15,284 nucleotides of DNA from assembly GCA_001802655.1 (NCBI GenBank), contig MGZO01000124.1, positions 10,166 through 25,449 on the forward strand, read 5' to 3'. The translations under genes were made by a program, and so were the position numbers. Origin of the DNA: Hydrogenophilales bacterium RIFOXYD1_FULL_62_11. GTDB lineage: Bacteria; Pseudomonadota; Gammaproteobacteria; Burkholderiales; Thiobacillaceae. The notes beneath the pieces were generated by a model. It was not told the DNA's origin and did no database searches. It saw only the letters and a program-made list of their open reading frames with translations. Positions 1 to 7,777 of the stretch are shown here, in pieces. How positions within the stretch are numbered: position 1 is the stretch's first letter; every line of letters begins with the position of its first letter.

Positions 1-339
1 GTGCTGATCATGATCGAGCTGTCCGACCTGATTTTTGCGGTCGACTCGATCCCGGCGATTTTCGCCATCACCACCGATCCCTTCATCGTGTTCACCTCGA
101 ACATCTTCGCCATCCTCGGCCTGCGCGCGATGTATTTCATGCTGGCCGGCATGGCCGAACGCTTCCATTTGCTGAAATATGGCTTGGCGATGGTGCTGGT
201 GTTTGTCGGTGCCAAGATGCTGATCGTCGATTTCTACAAAATCCCGATTGGATTGTCGCTCGGCATTGTCGGCCTCATCATTGCGACTTTCATGTTCGCC
301 AGCCTGTGGGTGACGCGCAAACCGCCCGCGTCGCGCTGA
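1..339 (+). CDS. TerC family integral membrane protein, 3' part
   Basis: C-terminal 112 residues of a TerC-family (Alx/YgjT-like) polytopic inner-membrane protein; the 5' part lies outside the window, so the GTG at position 1 is probably an internal valine codon. The acidic signature ELSDLIFAVDSIPAIFAITT near the start is the family hallmark, followed by FTSNIFAILGLRAMYF and LKYGLAMVLVFVGAKML, all typical of TerC/Alx. Three to four hydrophobic segments are visible and the protein ends in a short basic tail. Members of the family have been linked to manganese export and tellurite resistance; which ion this one handles cannot be read from the fragment. The stop is 35 bases before the next gene on the same strand, so co-transcription is possible. 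Confidence 0.93.
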   Translation: MLIMIELSDLIFAVDSIPAIFAITTDPFIVFTSNIFAILGLRAMYFMLAGMAERFHLLKYGLAMVLVFVGAKMLIVDFYKIPIGLSLGIVGLIIATFMFASLWVTRKPPASR

Positions 340-374
340 GGCGCGATGCCCTCTGGTTGGACTGAGGAGTCCCC

Positions 375-1430
375 ATGTCAACCAACATCGATTCACCCCT
401 CGCGCGCCGCATCGCGGCCTTTGCGTTTCTGGTCTTCATCTTCGGCAGCACCTTCTGGGTGCTGTCGCCGTTTTTCGCCTCGCTGGCATGGGCCGGCATC
501 CTCGCCTACGTCACCTGGCCGCTGCATCAGCTTGTCAGTCGCCACTTGCCGGGTCGTGAGAACATCGTTGCCCTGTTGATGACACTGGGCGTGGCGGCCA
601 CGTTGTTGCTGCCGCTGTTGTGGGTCATGTTCACCGTGGTGGGCGACGTGGCGACGGCATCGGTCATTCTCAAACGCCTGGCCGCCGAGGGCCTGCCGCC
701 CTTGCCGGCTGGCGTGCGCGACTGGCCCGCCGCCGATTGGTTGATTGCGCAATACGGTCGCGTGCAGGGCGATGCCGAATGGGCGCGTGCACAAATGACG
801 GCGCTGGGCTTGCTGGATGCGACGGCGCTGAAGGCATTCCTGGGCGGAGTGGGACGCAATGCGGCTAAATTCGGCATTGCCGTCTTCGCCCTGTTTTTTC
901 TGTATCGCCACGGCGACGAGGTGCTGACGCAGTTTCGCCGGGTGGCGACCCGTTGGTTGGGTGAATCGGCGCGTGGCTATATCCAGGCGGTGGGCGTCAC
1001 CGTGCGTGCCGTGGTGTTCGGTATTGTGTTGACGGCGCTGGCGCAGGGCATGCTCGCGGGACTGGGCTACTGGGTGGCGGGCATTACCGCACCGGCGCTG
1101 TGGGGGGTGATTACGGCGCTGATATCGCTGATACCGTTCGTCGGTCCGGTGGTGTGGATCGGCCTGTCGCTCGGTTTGCTGGCACAAGGCGAGACCCAGG
1201 CTGCGTTGGGCCTGTTCCTGTGGGGCGCGCTGGTGGTGAGCTGGGTCGACAATGTGATCCGTCCGCTGGTCATCAGCGGGCCGACCCGGATACCCTTCCT
1301 GTTGGTGTTTCTTGGGGTGCTGGGCGGGCTCAATGCGTTTGGCCTGATTGGCCTTTTTCTGGGGCCGGTGCTGCTTGCCGTGTCGGTTGCCATCTGGCGC
1401 GAATGGCTGGTGCACAAGCGTGAGGGCTAA
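375..1430 (+). CDS. AI-2E family transporter (YdiK/PerM-like permease)
   Basis: A 351-residue multi-pass inner-membrane protein of the AI-2E exporter family, closest in style to E. coli YdiK. Hydrophobic segments lie near residues 13-33, 35-54 and 64-88, then a soluble, proline-rich stretch (about 95-160), then four to five helices in the C-terminal half. The diagnostic motif is VDNVIRPLVISG near residue 290, followed by the glycine-rich FLGVLGGLNAFGLIGLFLGP. Length matches the family (about 340-370). The start at 375 is fixed by a strong ribosome binding site, GAGGAG at 364-369, five bases upstream. Substrate is unknown: the family includes TqsA (autoinducer-2 export) and Na+/H+ antiporters, so signal transport should not be assumed. 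Confidence 0.93.
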   Translation: MSTNIDSPLARRIAAFAFLVFIFGSTFWVLSPFFASLAWAGILAYVTWPLHQLVSRHLPGRENIVALLMTLGVAATLLLPLLWVMFTVVGDVATASVILKRLAAEGLPPLPAGVRDWPAADWLIAQYGRVQGDAEWARAQMTALGLLDATALKAFLGGVGRNAAKFGIAVFALFFLYRHGDEVLTQFRRVATRWLGESARGYIQAVGVTVRAVVFGIVLTALAQGMLAGLGYWVAGITAPALWGVITALISLIPFVGPVVWIGLSLGLLAQGETQAALGLFLWGALVVSWVDNVIRPLVISGPTRIPFLLVFLGVLGGLNAFGLIGLFLGPVLLAVSVAIWREWLVHKREG

Positions 1431-1454
1431 GGTATCCTTGCGCCTCACTTGTCC

Positions 1455-1459
1455 GGAGG
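1455..1459 (+). promoter_or_regulatory. Ribosome binding site deciding the psiE-like start
   Basis: GGAGG lies four bases before the ATG at 1464. An in-frame TTG at 1449 would put this site inside the gene, so the ATG is preferred. Confidence 0.8.
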
Positions 1460-1463
1460 CGCC

Positions 1464-1892
1464 ATGAATCCAGCCAACGACCGCACTTTCTCGCGTTTGG
1501 CGCTCAATGCACTGGGCATGTTCGAGGCCGCCGGTCTCGTCGTGATCACGCTGGCCACGCTGGTTGCAGGCGTGATCGAAGTGCGGACCATGATTGGCGC
1601 AGAGACGGTGACGCTGGCCGATTTACTGTTGCTGTTTTTGTATCTGGAAATTCTCGCCATGGTTGGCGTTTACTTCCAGTCCGGCCAGCTGCCGGTGCGT
1701 TTCCCCCTCTATATCGCCATCGTGGCGCTGGCGCGTTATCTGGTGCTCGACATGAAAAGTCTCGATGTCTGGCGCATGCTGGGCGTGACCGCCTCGATCC
1801 TGTTGCTGACTTGCGCCGTGCTGGTGATCCGCTATGGCCATTTGCGTTTTCCCTATAAGGAAACACCTTCCAGCCGCGATTCGCCGCCATGA
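1464..1892 (+). CDS. PsiE-like phosphate-starvation-inducible membrane protein
   Basis: A 142-residue protein that is almost all membrane. Four hydrophobic segments are visible (about residues 16-37, 50-72, 77-94 and 99-122), with a charged, proline/serine-rich tail. The length, the four-helix layout, and the stretches LLLLFLYLEILAMVGVYF and PLYIAIVALARYLVLD match the PsiE family (E. coli PsiE is 136 residues). E. coli psiE is induced by phosphate starvation; its biochemical role is unknown. I see no clear Pho box upstream, and the gene begins 33 bases after the AI-2E-type gene, so it may simply be read through from there. The family name is a homology label and does not show phosphate control here. 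Confidence 0.82.
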   Translation: MNPANDRTFSRLALNALGMFEAAGLVVITLATLVAGVIEVRTMIGAETVTLADLLLLFLYLEILAMVGVYFQSGQLPVRFPLYIAIVALARYLVLDMKSLDVWRMLGVTASILLLTCAVLVIRYGHLRFPYKETPSSRDSPP

Positions 1893-2018
1893 ACGCAAGC
1901 GTGGCCTGCTGTCTGGGGAATGCACGCCAAAAGGCGTGTGGCCGCAGACTCCGCGACACCGCGTGATATTTTCCGCAGGGCGTTTCCTGCTGCCTGCCAA
2001 CTGGTCTTTCTTCCGCTG

Positions 2019-3281
2019 ATGGAACTTACTCTGCCGTTACTGCAACTCGCCACCCAGGCGCTTGATCTGGTGCTGGACTTCAAGCGCCCCGCCGATGCGG
2101 TGTTATCGGCGTTTTTTCGCGAGCATAAAAAGCTCGGCTCGCACGATCGCGCGTTTGTCGCCGAGGCCGTATTCGGCGTCCTGCGCCGTTACCGCTATTT
2201 GTCGGTGGTGGTGCCGGCTGCCAATCCGCGCACGCTGATCGTCGCCTGGCTGATCAAGTCGCGCGGCATGAGTGGCGCGACGCTGGAACAATTTGCCAAA
2301 CCCGAACTGATTGCCCACATTCGCAACGCCAAAACCGACGATTTGCCGCTGGCTGTTGCTGCCGAGCTGCCCGAGTGGGTGATCGAAAAACTGCAGCCGT
2401 CGATGAGCGAAGCTGACATCCTCGCGCTCGGCCGCGCCCTGCAGTTGCCGGCACCGCTGGATGTGCGGGTCAACAGCTTCAAAGCCAACCGCGACAGCGT
2501 GCTGGCGCAGTTGCAGGCGGAAGGCTTTGCGGTCGAGCCGACACCGTATTCGCCCTGGGGCATCCGTTTCAAGGAGCATCCGGCGATCAATCGTCATCCG
2601 TTGTTCGTCGACGGCAGCCTCGAAGTGCAGGACGACGGCAGCCAGTTGCTGGCTTTGCTGCTGGGGGCACGGCGCGGCGAGATGGTGTGCGATTTTTGCG
2701 CCGGCGCCGGCGGCAAGACACTCGCCATAGGCGCGATGATGGCCTCCAGTGGACGGCTGTATGCATTCGACGTGGCGGAAAAGCGCCTCGCCAACCTGAA
2801 GCCGCGACTGGCGCGCTCGGGGCTGTCCAACGTAATGCCGCAGCTGATTGCGTCCGAGAATGACACGCGGGTCAAGCGGCTGGCGGGCAAGCTCGACCGC
2901 GTGCTGGTCGACGCGCCGTGCTCGGGCCTGGGCACGCTGCGCCGCAATCCCGATCTGAAATTTCGCCAGTCGCCCGACAGCGTGGCCGAGCTGGTGCAAA
3001 AACAGAGCGCGATCCTGCACGCGGCAGCCCGGCTGGTGAAACCCGGCGGACGGCTGGTGTACGCCACCTGCAGTCTGTTGCCGGACGAGAACGAAGCGAT
3101 CGTCGAGGCGCTGCTGGCGGAGGGCGGTTTCACGCTGCTGCCGGTGAATGAAATCCTGGCGCAGAACAAGATCGACCTCGACACCGGCCCTTTGCTGAAA
3201 CTGTCGCCCGCATTGCACGGCACCGATGGCTTTTTCGCCGCTGTCATGGTCAAGACAGCAATGGTCCAAACGGCTGTTTGA
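2019..3281 (+). CDS. RsmB/NOP family RNA (cytosine-C5)-methyltransferase
   Basis: A 420-residue class I SAM-dependent methyltransferase that makes m5C in RNA, probably rRNA. The N-terminal part (about 1-150) resembles the NusB-like/linker region of RsmB relatives. SAM-binding motif I is DFCAGAGGK at residues 225-233. Motif IV is DAPCSG with Cys301, and motif VI is ATCS with Cys351; the two cysteines are those used by RNA m5C enzymes (the motif VI cysteine attacks C6 and the motif IV cysteine helps release product). The family end motif HGTDGFFAAVM is present. The ATG at 2019 is chosen because homology starts right after it. An in-frame ATG at 1920 would add 33 unconserved residues. Neither has a good Shine-Dalgarno, so the start is less sure than the gene. 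It could be RsmB itself or a betaproteobacterial paralogue. Confidence 0.92.
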   Translation: MELTLPLLQLATQALDLVLDFKRPADAVLSAFFREHKKLGSHDRAFVAEAVFGVLRRYRYLSVVVPAANPRTLIVAWLIKSRGMSGATLEQFAKPELIAHIRNAKTDDLPLAVAAELPEWVIEKLQPSMSEADILALGRALQLPAPLDVRVNSFKANRDSVLAQLQAEGFAVEPTPYSPWGIRFKEHPAINRHPLFVDGSLEVQDDGSQLLALLLGARRGEMVCDFCAGAGGKTLAIGAMMASSGRLYAFDVAEKRLANLKPRLARSGLSNVMPQLIASENDTRVKRLAGKLDRVLVDAPCSGLGTLRRNPDLKFRQSPDSVAELVQKQSAILHAAARLVKPGGRLVYATCSLLPDENEAIVEALLAEGGFTLLPVNEILAQNKIDLDTGPLLKLSPALHGTDGFFAAVMVKTAMVQTAV

Positions 3282-3341
3282 CCCATTCCCGCTTTGCCGT
3301 TATCAATGCGCGTGTTCATTGGCCAACGGATTTGATCTTCG

Positions 3342-5174
3342 ATGACGGCTGCGCTACCTGATCCCAAAACGGCTCACCCCGATACCCTCCTCACGCTGTG
3401 CGGCCTGTTTCGCGCACGCGTGGCGGCGACACCTGATCAGGTTGCCTATCGCCAGTTTGACGAAGCAACGGACTGCTGGGCCGCCTACACCTGGGCGCAA
3501 ATTGCCACCGAAGTAGCGCGCTGGCAGGCCGCGCTGGTGAAAGAAGGTCTGGTGCCCGGCGACCGTGTGGCGCTGATGCTGAAGAACTGCGTCGAGTGGG
3601 TGATTTTCGATCAGGCCGCGCTCGGCCTGGGCTTGGTCACCGTGCCGCTGTATCTGGACGACCGCCCGGACAACGCCGCCTATATCCTCAACCATGCCGA
3701 GGCCAGATTGCTGGTAGTCGAGGGCAAGTTCCAGCACAAGAATCTCGCCGAGATCGCCGGCCCGGTCGCGAGCCTGAAGCGCATCGTGTGTCTGGCGGCA
3801 CCGGAAAACGGCATCGTCGAGTCGAGTCTGCACCCGGTTGTCGCAGTTGACTGGCTGGCGGATGCTGCCCATACGCCTGTTCCCGAATCCCCGCTTGATG
3901 CCGATCAACTGGCCAGCATCGTCTACACCTCCGGCACCACCGGACGTCCCAAGGGCGTGATGCTGACGCACGCGAACATCCTGTGGAATGCCTATATGGC
4001 TTCGCAGTGCGCGGATTTTGGCGCGCATCCGGTGTTTCTGTCCTTCCTGCCCTTGTCGCACACGCTGGAGCGCACAGCGGGCTATTACCTGCCGATGCTG
4101 CTCGCAGCCGAAGTCGCCTTTGCGCGTTCGATTGCGCAGCTGGCCAAGGATCTGGAAGACATCCGCCCGACGGCGCTGATTTCGGTTCCGCGCATTTACG
4201 AGCGGGTGTACGGACGGATTCAGGATGGGCTGGAGAAGAAGGGCCCGCTGGCCAGAATGCTGTTTGATCGGGCGGTGCGCGTCGGCTGGCGGCGCTTCGA
4301 GCGCGCGCAGGGGCGCGCGGGCTGGCATCCTGAGTTGTTGTTGTGGCCCTTGCTCGACAAGCTGGTGGCGCGCACCGTCATCAATAAACTGGGGGGGCGT
4401 CTCACGGTGGCCGTCTCCGGCGGTGCCGCGCTGACGCCCGACATCGCGCGTGTCTTCATCGGGCTTGGCGTACCGCTGTATCAGGGTTACGGACTCACCG
4501 AAACCAGCCCGGTAGTGTGCGTCAACCGCCCCGAATCCAATGTGCCGGCGAGCATTGGCCTGCCCTTGCCGGGGGTGGAAGTGAAGATCGGCGACAACGA
4601 CGAGTTGCTCACACGCAGCCGTTGCGTGATGCGCGGTTACTGGAAAGACGAGGCGGCCACGCACGCCATCCTCGATGCCGACGGCTGGTTGCACAGCGGC
4701 GACAAAGCGAGCGTGGATGCGCGCGGCCACTACGCCATCATTGGCCGCATCAAGGACATCATTGTTTTGAGCAACGGCGAGAAAGTGCCGCCTACCGAAA
4801 TGGAGTCGGCCATCCTGCTTGACCCGCTGTTCGAGCAAGTGATGCTCGTGGGCGAAGGCAAACCCTATCTCGCCGCCTTGACGGTGCTGAACGCCGAACA
4901 CTGGCAGGCTTTTGCTGCCAGCCTTGGGGTTGACCCCAACGAGCCTGCGGTCCTGACCGATCCGCGCGTGCTCAAAGCGCTGATGCGGCGCGTTGCAGGC
5001 CATCTCAAGCACTTTCCGGGTTATGCGCAGATTCGCCGCCTGCATCCCGATCTCACGCCCTGGACAGTCGACAATGGCCTGTTGACGCCCACGCTCAAGA
5101 TCAAACGCAGCCTGATATTCGAGCGCTATCGCGTGGCGATTGAGGCGATGTACGCTGATTTTGCGCGAAACTGA
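3342..5174 (+). CDS. AMP-forming long-chain acyl-CoA ligase (FadD15-like)
   Basis: A 610-residue ANL-superfamily enzyme that would activate fatty acids with ATP to an acyl-AMP and then an acyl-CoA at the inner membrane. Core motifs: the P-loop YTSGTTGRPKG (residues 195-205), FLPLSHTLER, the A5 motif YGLTET (383-388), SGD with Asp454 for the ribose of ATP, GRIKD with Arg469, and the C-terminal catalytic-lysine motif TLKIKR (around 586-589). Length is typical of FadD15-type ligases. The ATG at 3342 has only a weak ribosome binding site. The gene follows the methyltransferase by 60 bases and precedes the fadL-like gene by 26. The fatty-acid channel next door supports a lipid substrate, but chain length cannot be read from sequence. 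Confidence 0.92.
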   Translation: MTAALPDPKTAHPDTLLTLCGLFRARVAATPDQVAYRQFDEATDCWAAYTWAQIATEVARWQAALVKEGLVPGDRVALMLKNCVEWVIFDQAALGLGLVTVPLYLDDRPDNAAYILNHAEARLLVVEGKFQHKNLAEIAGPVASLKRIVCLAAPENGIVESSLHPVVAVDWLADAAHTPVPESPLDADQLASIVYTSGTTGRPKGVMLTHANILWNAYMASQCADFGAHPVFLSFLPLSHTLERTAGYYLPMLLAAEVAFARSIAQLAKDLEDIRPTALISVPRIYERVYGRIQDGLEKKGPLARMLFDRAVRVGWRRFERAQGRAGWHPELLLWPLLDKLVARTVINKLGGRLTVAVSGGAALTPDIARVFIGLGVPLYQGYGLTETSPVVCVNRPESNVPASIGLPLPGVEVKIGDNDELLTRSRCVMRGYWKDEAATHAILDADGWLHSGDKASVDARGHYAIIGRIKDIIVLSNGEKVPPTEMESAILLDPLFEQVMLVGEGKPYLAALTVLNAEHWQAFAASLGVDPNEPAVLTDPRVLKALMRRVAGHLKHFPGYAQIRRLHPDLTPWTVDNGLLTPTLKIKRSLIFERYRVAIEAMYADFARN

Positions 5175-5200
5175 TTTCATCCCATCCACGTGAGAACACT

Positions 5201-6412
5201 ATGAAAACTCGTTTTAACCGGCTGGCGGTCAGCCTGGCACTGGCGGGGTGCGGCAGTGCCGCACACGCTGCAGGCTTCGCGCTGGTCGAACAGAATGCCA
5301 GCGGACTCGGCAATGCCTATGCCGGCCAGGCCGCCAGCGCGCAGGACGCCAGCACGATTTTCTTCAATCCAGCCGGGATGACCTTGTTGCCGGATCGGCA
5401 GCTGGTCGTGGCGGGTCATTTGATCAAGCCTTCCGCCGAATTCACCGGTACGGTGAGTCCTGCGATTGGGGGGGGCGACGGCAGCGATGCCGGCGATTGG
5501 GCTTTCGTGCCCAATGCCTACTTTGCCTATCGCGTAACACCGGACATTCATGTGGGCGTGGGCGTGAACGCGCCATTTGGCTTGAAGACCGAATATGACG
5601 CCGATTGGATCGGCCGGTATCAGGCCATCAAGTCAGAAGTGAAAACCATCAACCTCAATTCGTCTATTGCCTATAAAGTCAGCGAGACTCTTTCGCTTGG
5701 CGCGGGGCTCAATATTCAGTGGATCGAAGCCGAGTTGACGAACCGGATACCGGTTCTTGGCGGCCCCCTCGTAACAATCAAGGGGGATGACTATGGCTGG
5801 GGTTACAACCTGGGTACGCTGTGGCAGGTGACGCCTGCCACCCGCATCGGTTTGACCTACCGTTCAGAGGTGGACTACACGCTTGAGGGCAAGTCCAGTA
5901 CATCCAGTCCTGTCGTCGGCCTTCTCGATGGCCCCATCATGGCAGAGGTCACCCTGCCGGACAGTGCGTCGCTAAGTGTGTTTCACAAGCTATCCCCCCA
6001 ATGGGATCTGTTGGCGGATGTGACCTGGACCGGCTGGAGCGATTTCGACGATCTGCCCATCGAGGGCACCGTCAACAAAACCACCCGCGAGAACTGGAAA
6101 GACATCTTGCGCTATTCGCTGGGCGTGACCTGGCACATGAGCGACAAATTGAGCTTACGCGGTGGCGTTGCGTACGATGAAGCGCCGGTGTCGGACATTG
6201 ATCGCACCCCCCGAATTCCTGATGGTGCCCGTACCTGGGTGGCGGTCGGGGGGCAGTATCGGCTGTCTCAGCAGAGTTTGATCGACTTCGGCTATGCCCA
6301 TCTGTTCGTGAACGATCCGGGTTTGCAGAGCCACGACAATGGCACCACCCTTAATGGTGTGTACGAAAGCGCGGTCGATATCGTGTCGGCGCAGCTGACG
6401 CTGAATTTCTGA
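5201..6412 (+). CDS. OmpP1/FadL family outer-membrane transport protein
   Basis: A 403-residue outer-membrane beta-barrel of the FadL/TodX/OmpP1 family, which lets long-chain fatty acids and other hydrophobic compounds through the outer membrane. A signal peptide covers residues 1-23 (basic MKTRFNR, hydrophobic core, then AHA|AGF). The mature start AGFALVEQNASGLGNAYAG and NPAG at 56-59 are hallmarks of the FadL N-terminal plug. Alternating beta-strand patterns follow, and the protein ends in a terminal phenylalanine (LTLNF), the usual signal for barrel assembly. Oddities: the signal peptide also contains a lipobox-like LAGC ending at Cys17, and codons 90-92 form a run of eight G. The ligase gene just upstream suggests paired uptake and activation, although some family members carry aromatics. 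Confidence 0.93.
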   Translation: MKTRFNRLAVSLALAGCGSAAHAAGFALVEQNASGLGNAYAGQAASAQDASTIFFNPAGMTLLPDRQLVVAGHLIKPSAEFTGTVSPAIGGGDGSDAGDWAFVPNAYFAYRVTPDIHVGVGVNAPFGLKTEYDADWIGRYQAIKSEVKTINLNSSIAYKVSETLSLGAGLNIQWIEAELTNRIPVLGGPLVTIKGDDYGWGYNLGTLWQVTPATRIGLTYRSEVDYTLEGKSSTSSPVVGLLDGPIMAEVTLPDSASLSVFHKLSPQWDLLADVTWTGWSDFDDLPIEGTVNKTTRENWKDILRYSLGVTWHMSDKLSLRGGVAYDEAPVSDIDRTPRIPDGARTWVAVGGQYRLSQQSLIDFGYAHLFVNDPGLQSHDNGTTLNGVYESAVDIVSAQLTLNF

Positions 6413-6414
6413 CC

Positions 6415-7716
6415 ATGCTGCAATCTGTTCCCTTTGACAATCTGATCACCCGGCTGATCGCCGACAGCCAGAACGCCAGACTGATGTGGCAAATCGGCGT
6501 GCTGGTGCTGTGCGCACTGGTCGCGTGGATTGTGCGGCGGCCGTTGCGCGCGTGGCTCGATGCTTCTGCGTATGCCCGGTCGTCTGGGCGTGAAGGGGTG
6601 CAGCGCATCGGTTTCCCCCTGCTGATGTTGCTGGCCTTGCTGGTCGGGCGCGAGGCAGCACAGCTCGCCCTGCAGGCAACACCGCTGCTGGATGTGGCGG
6701 TTCCCCTGCTGCTTGCGCTGGTCTTGGTTCGCGGCGTGGTATACGCCCTGCGTTATGTGTTCGGCCCGCGCGAATCGGTGAAAACCTGGGAGCGCACGGT
6801 GGCCTGGCTGGTCTGGGGGGCGTTCGCGCTGCATCTCACAGGTCTGCTGCCGCGCATTCATTCAGCCATGGAGGCGCTGTCGTTCCAGTCGGGCAGCCAT
6901 CGCTTTTCCTTGTGGTTGCTGGGGCAGGCGGCGGTGGTGATTGTGATGGCGCTGATCGCGGCGCTCATGCTGGCGCGTCTGGTCGAGCGTCATCTGATGA
7001 ATCTCACCGAAATGAATCTGTCGCTGCGGATGGCGCTGGCGAAAGCCGCGCGCACGGTATTTCTGATTCTGGCTGTATTGGTGGCGCTGCCAGCGGTGGG
7101 AATCGATATTACCGTGCTGTCGGTACTCGGCGGAGCGATCGGCGTGGGCATCGGCTTTGGCCTGCAAAAAGTCGCCAGCAACTACATCTCCGGCTTCATC
7201 ATTTTGCTCGACCGCTCGGTACGTATCGGTGACCTGGTGACGGTGGACAATAAATACGGTGAAGTCAGTCAGATCAATACGCGCTATACCTTGTTGAAAG
7301 CGCTGGACGGTACGGAAACGATCGTGCCGAACGAGACACTGATTACGCAGACCGTGATCAATCATTCCTTGTCCAAACCCAATGTACGAATCGGGATCCC
7401 GGTGCAAGTGTCTTACGACACCGATCTTGAACAGGCGCAATCCCTGATGCTGGATGCCGCACGCAGCCATGATCGGGTCATTCATGACGAGCCGGACTAT
7501 TTGCCCAAAGTGTTTTTGCGGGAATTTGCCGACAACGGGATTCAAATGGAACTGGGCGTGTGGATACGCGATGCCAGCGAAGGGCAGGGCAATCTGCGCT
7601 CGGATATCAACTGGGCGATCTGGCGCGGCTTCAAGGCGGCAGGGATTGAAATTCCCTTCCCGCAGCGGGTGATTCACCTGGCGGGAAACGCGGCCCCCGT
7701 AATAAGTGACCATTGA
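6415..7716 (+). CDS. MscS family mechanosensitive ion channel
   Basis: A 433-residue inner-membrane channel of the MscS superfamily, opening under membrane tension to release solutes. About five to six hydrophobic helices precede the pore helix; the latter is the Gly/Ala-patterned GGAIGVGIGFGLQKVASN starting at residue 239. The family beta-domain follows (DRSVRIGDLVTVDN, then IVPNETLITQTVINHS), and then the cytoplasmic alpha/beta domain to the C-terminus. It is longer than E. coli MscS (286) and closer in layout to the YnaI/YbdG group with extra N-terminal helices. The ATG comes two bases after the fadL-like stop and has no clear Shine-Dalgarno, pointing to translational coupling. No cyclic-nucleotide-binding domain is seen at the C-terminus. 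Confidence 0.95.
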   Translation: MLQSVPFDNLITRLIADSQNARLMWQIGVLVLCALVAWIVRRPLRAWLDASAYARSSGREGVQRIGFPLLMLLALLVGREAAQLALQATPLLDVAVPLLLALVLVRGVVYALRYVFGPRESVKTWERTVAWLVWGAFALHLTGLLPRIHSAMEALSFQSGSHRFSLWLLGQAAVVIVMALIAALMLARLVERHLMNLTEMNLSLRMALAKAARTVFLILAVLVALPAVGIDITVLSVLGGAIGVGIGFGLQKVASNYISGFIILLDRSVRIGDLVTVDNKYGEVSQINTRYTLLKALDGTETIVPNETLITQTVINHSLSKPNVRIGIPVQVSYDTDLEQAQSLMLDAARSHDRVIHDEPDYLPKVFLREFADNGIQMELGVWIRDASEGQGNLRSDINWAIWRGFKAAGIEIPFPQRVIHLAGNAAPVISDH

Positions 7717-7741
7717 TTTTTATGAATTTTATCCGTAAAAT
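7713..7741 (+). promoter_or_regulatory. Candidate sigma-70 promoter of the desaturase gene
   Basis: TTGATT (7713-7718) and TAAAAT (7736-7741) are 17 bases apart, matching the -35/-10 consensus at 4/6 and 5/6 positions. The element lies in an AT-rich gap otherwise flanked by GC-rich genes. The predicted transcript would begin about 30 bases before the desaturase ATG. An inverted repeat covers the -10 box (ATTTTA at 7726-7731, TAAAAT at 7736-7741), so a regulator could act here. Predicted by eye only. Confidence 0.6.
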
Positions 7742-7777
7742 CAAGGACTAATTTGTCTTTTTAGGAACGCCAAGATT

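Noticed and set aside
393..1448. A 351-codon minus-strand open frame antisense to the AI-2E-type gene
   Set aside because: Low-complexity His/Gln/Arg-rich translation without hydrophobic segments or motifs; the sense frame is a clear membrane protein with a strong ribosome site.
2103..3269. A 388-codon minus-strand open frame antisense to the methyltransferase
   Set aside because: Same shadow pattern; the sense strand carries all methyltransferase motifs.
3354..5189. A 611-codon open frame on the minus strand, fully antisense to the acyl-CoA ligase gene
   Set aside because: The translation is rich in His, Arg and Gln with no recognisable domain, while the plus frame has every ANL motif. Such long antisense frames come from GC-rich codon use.
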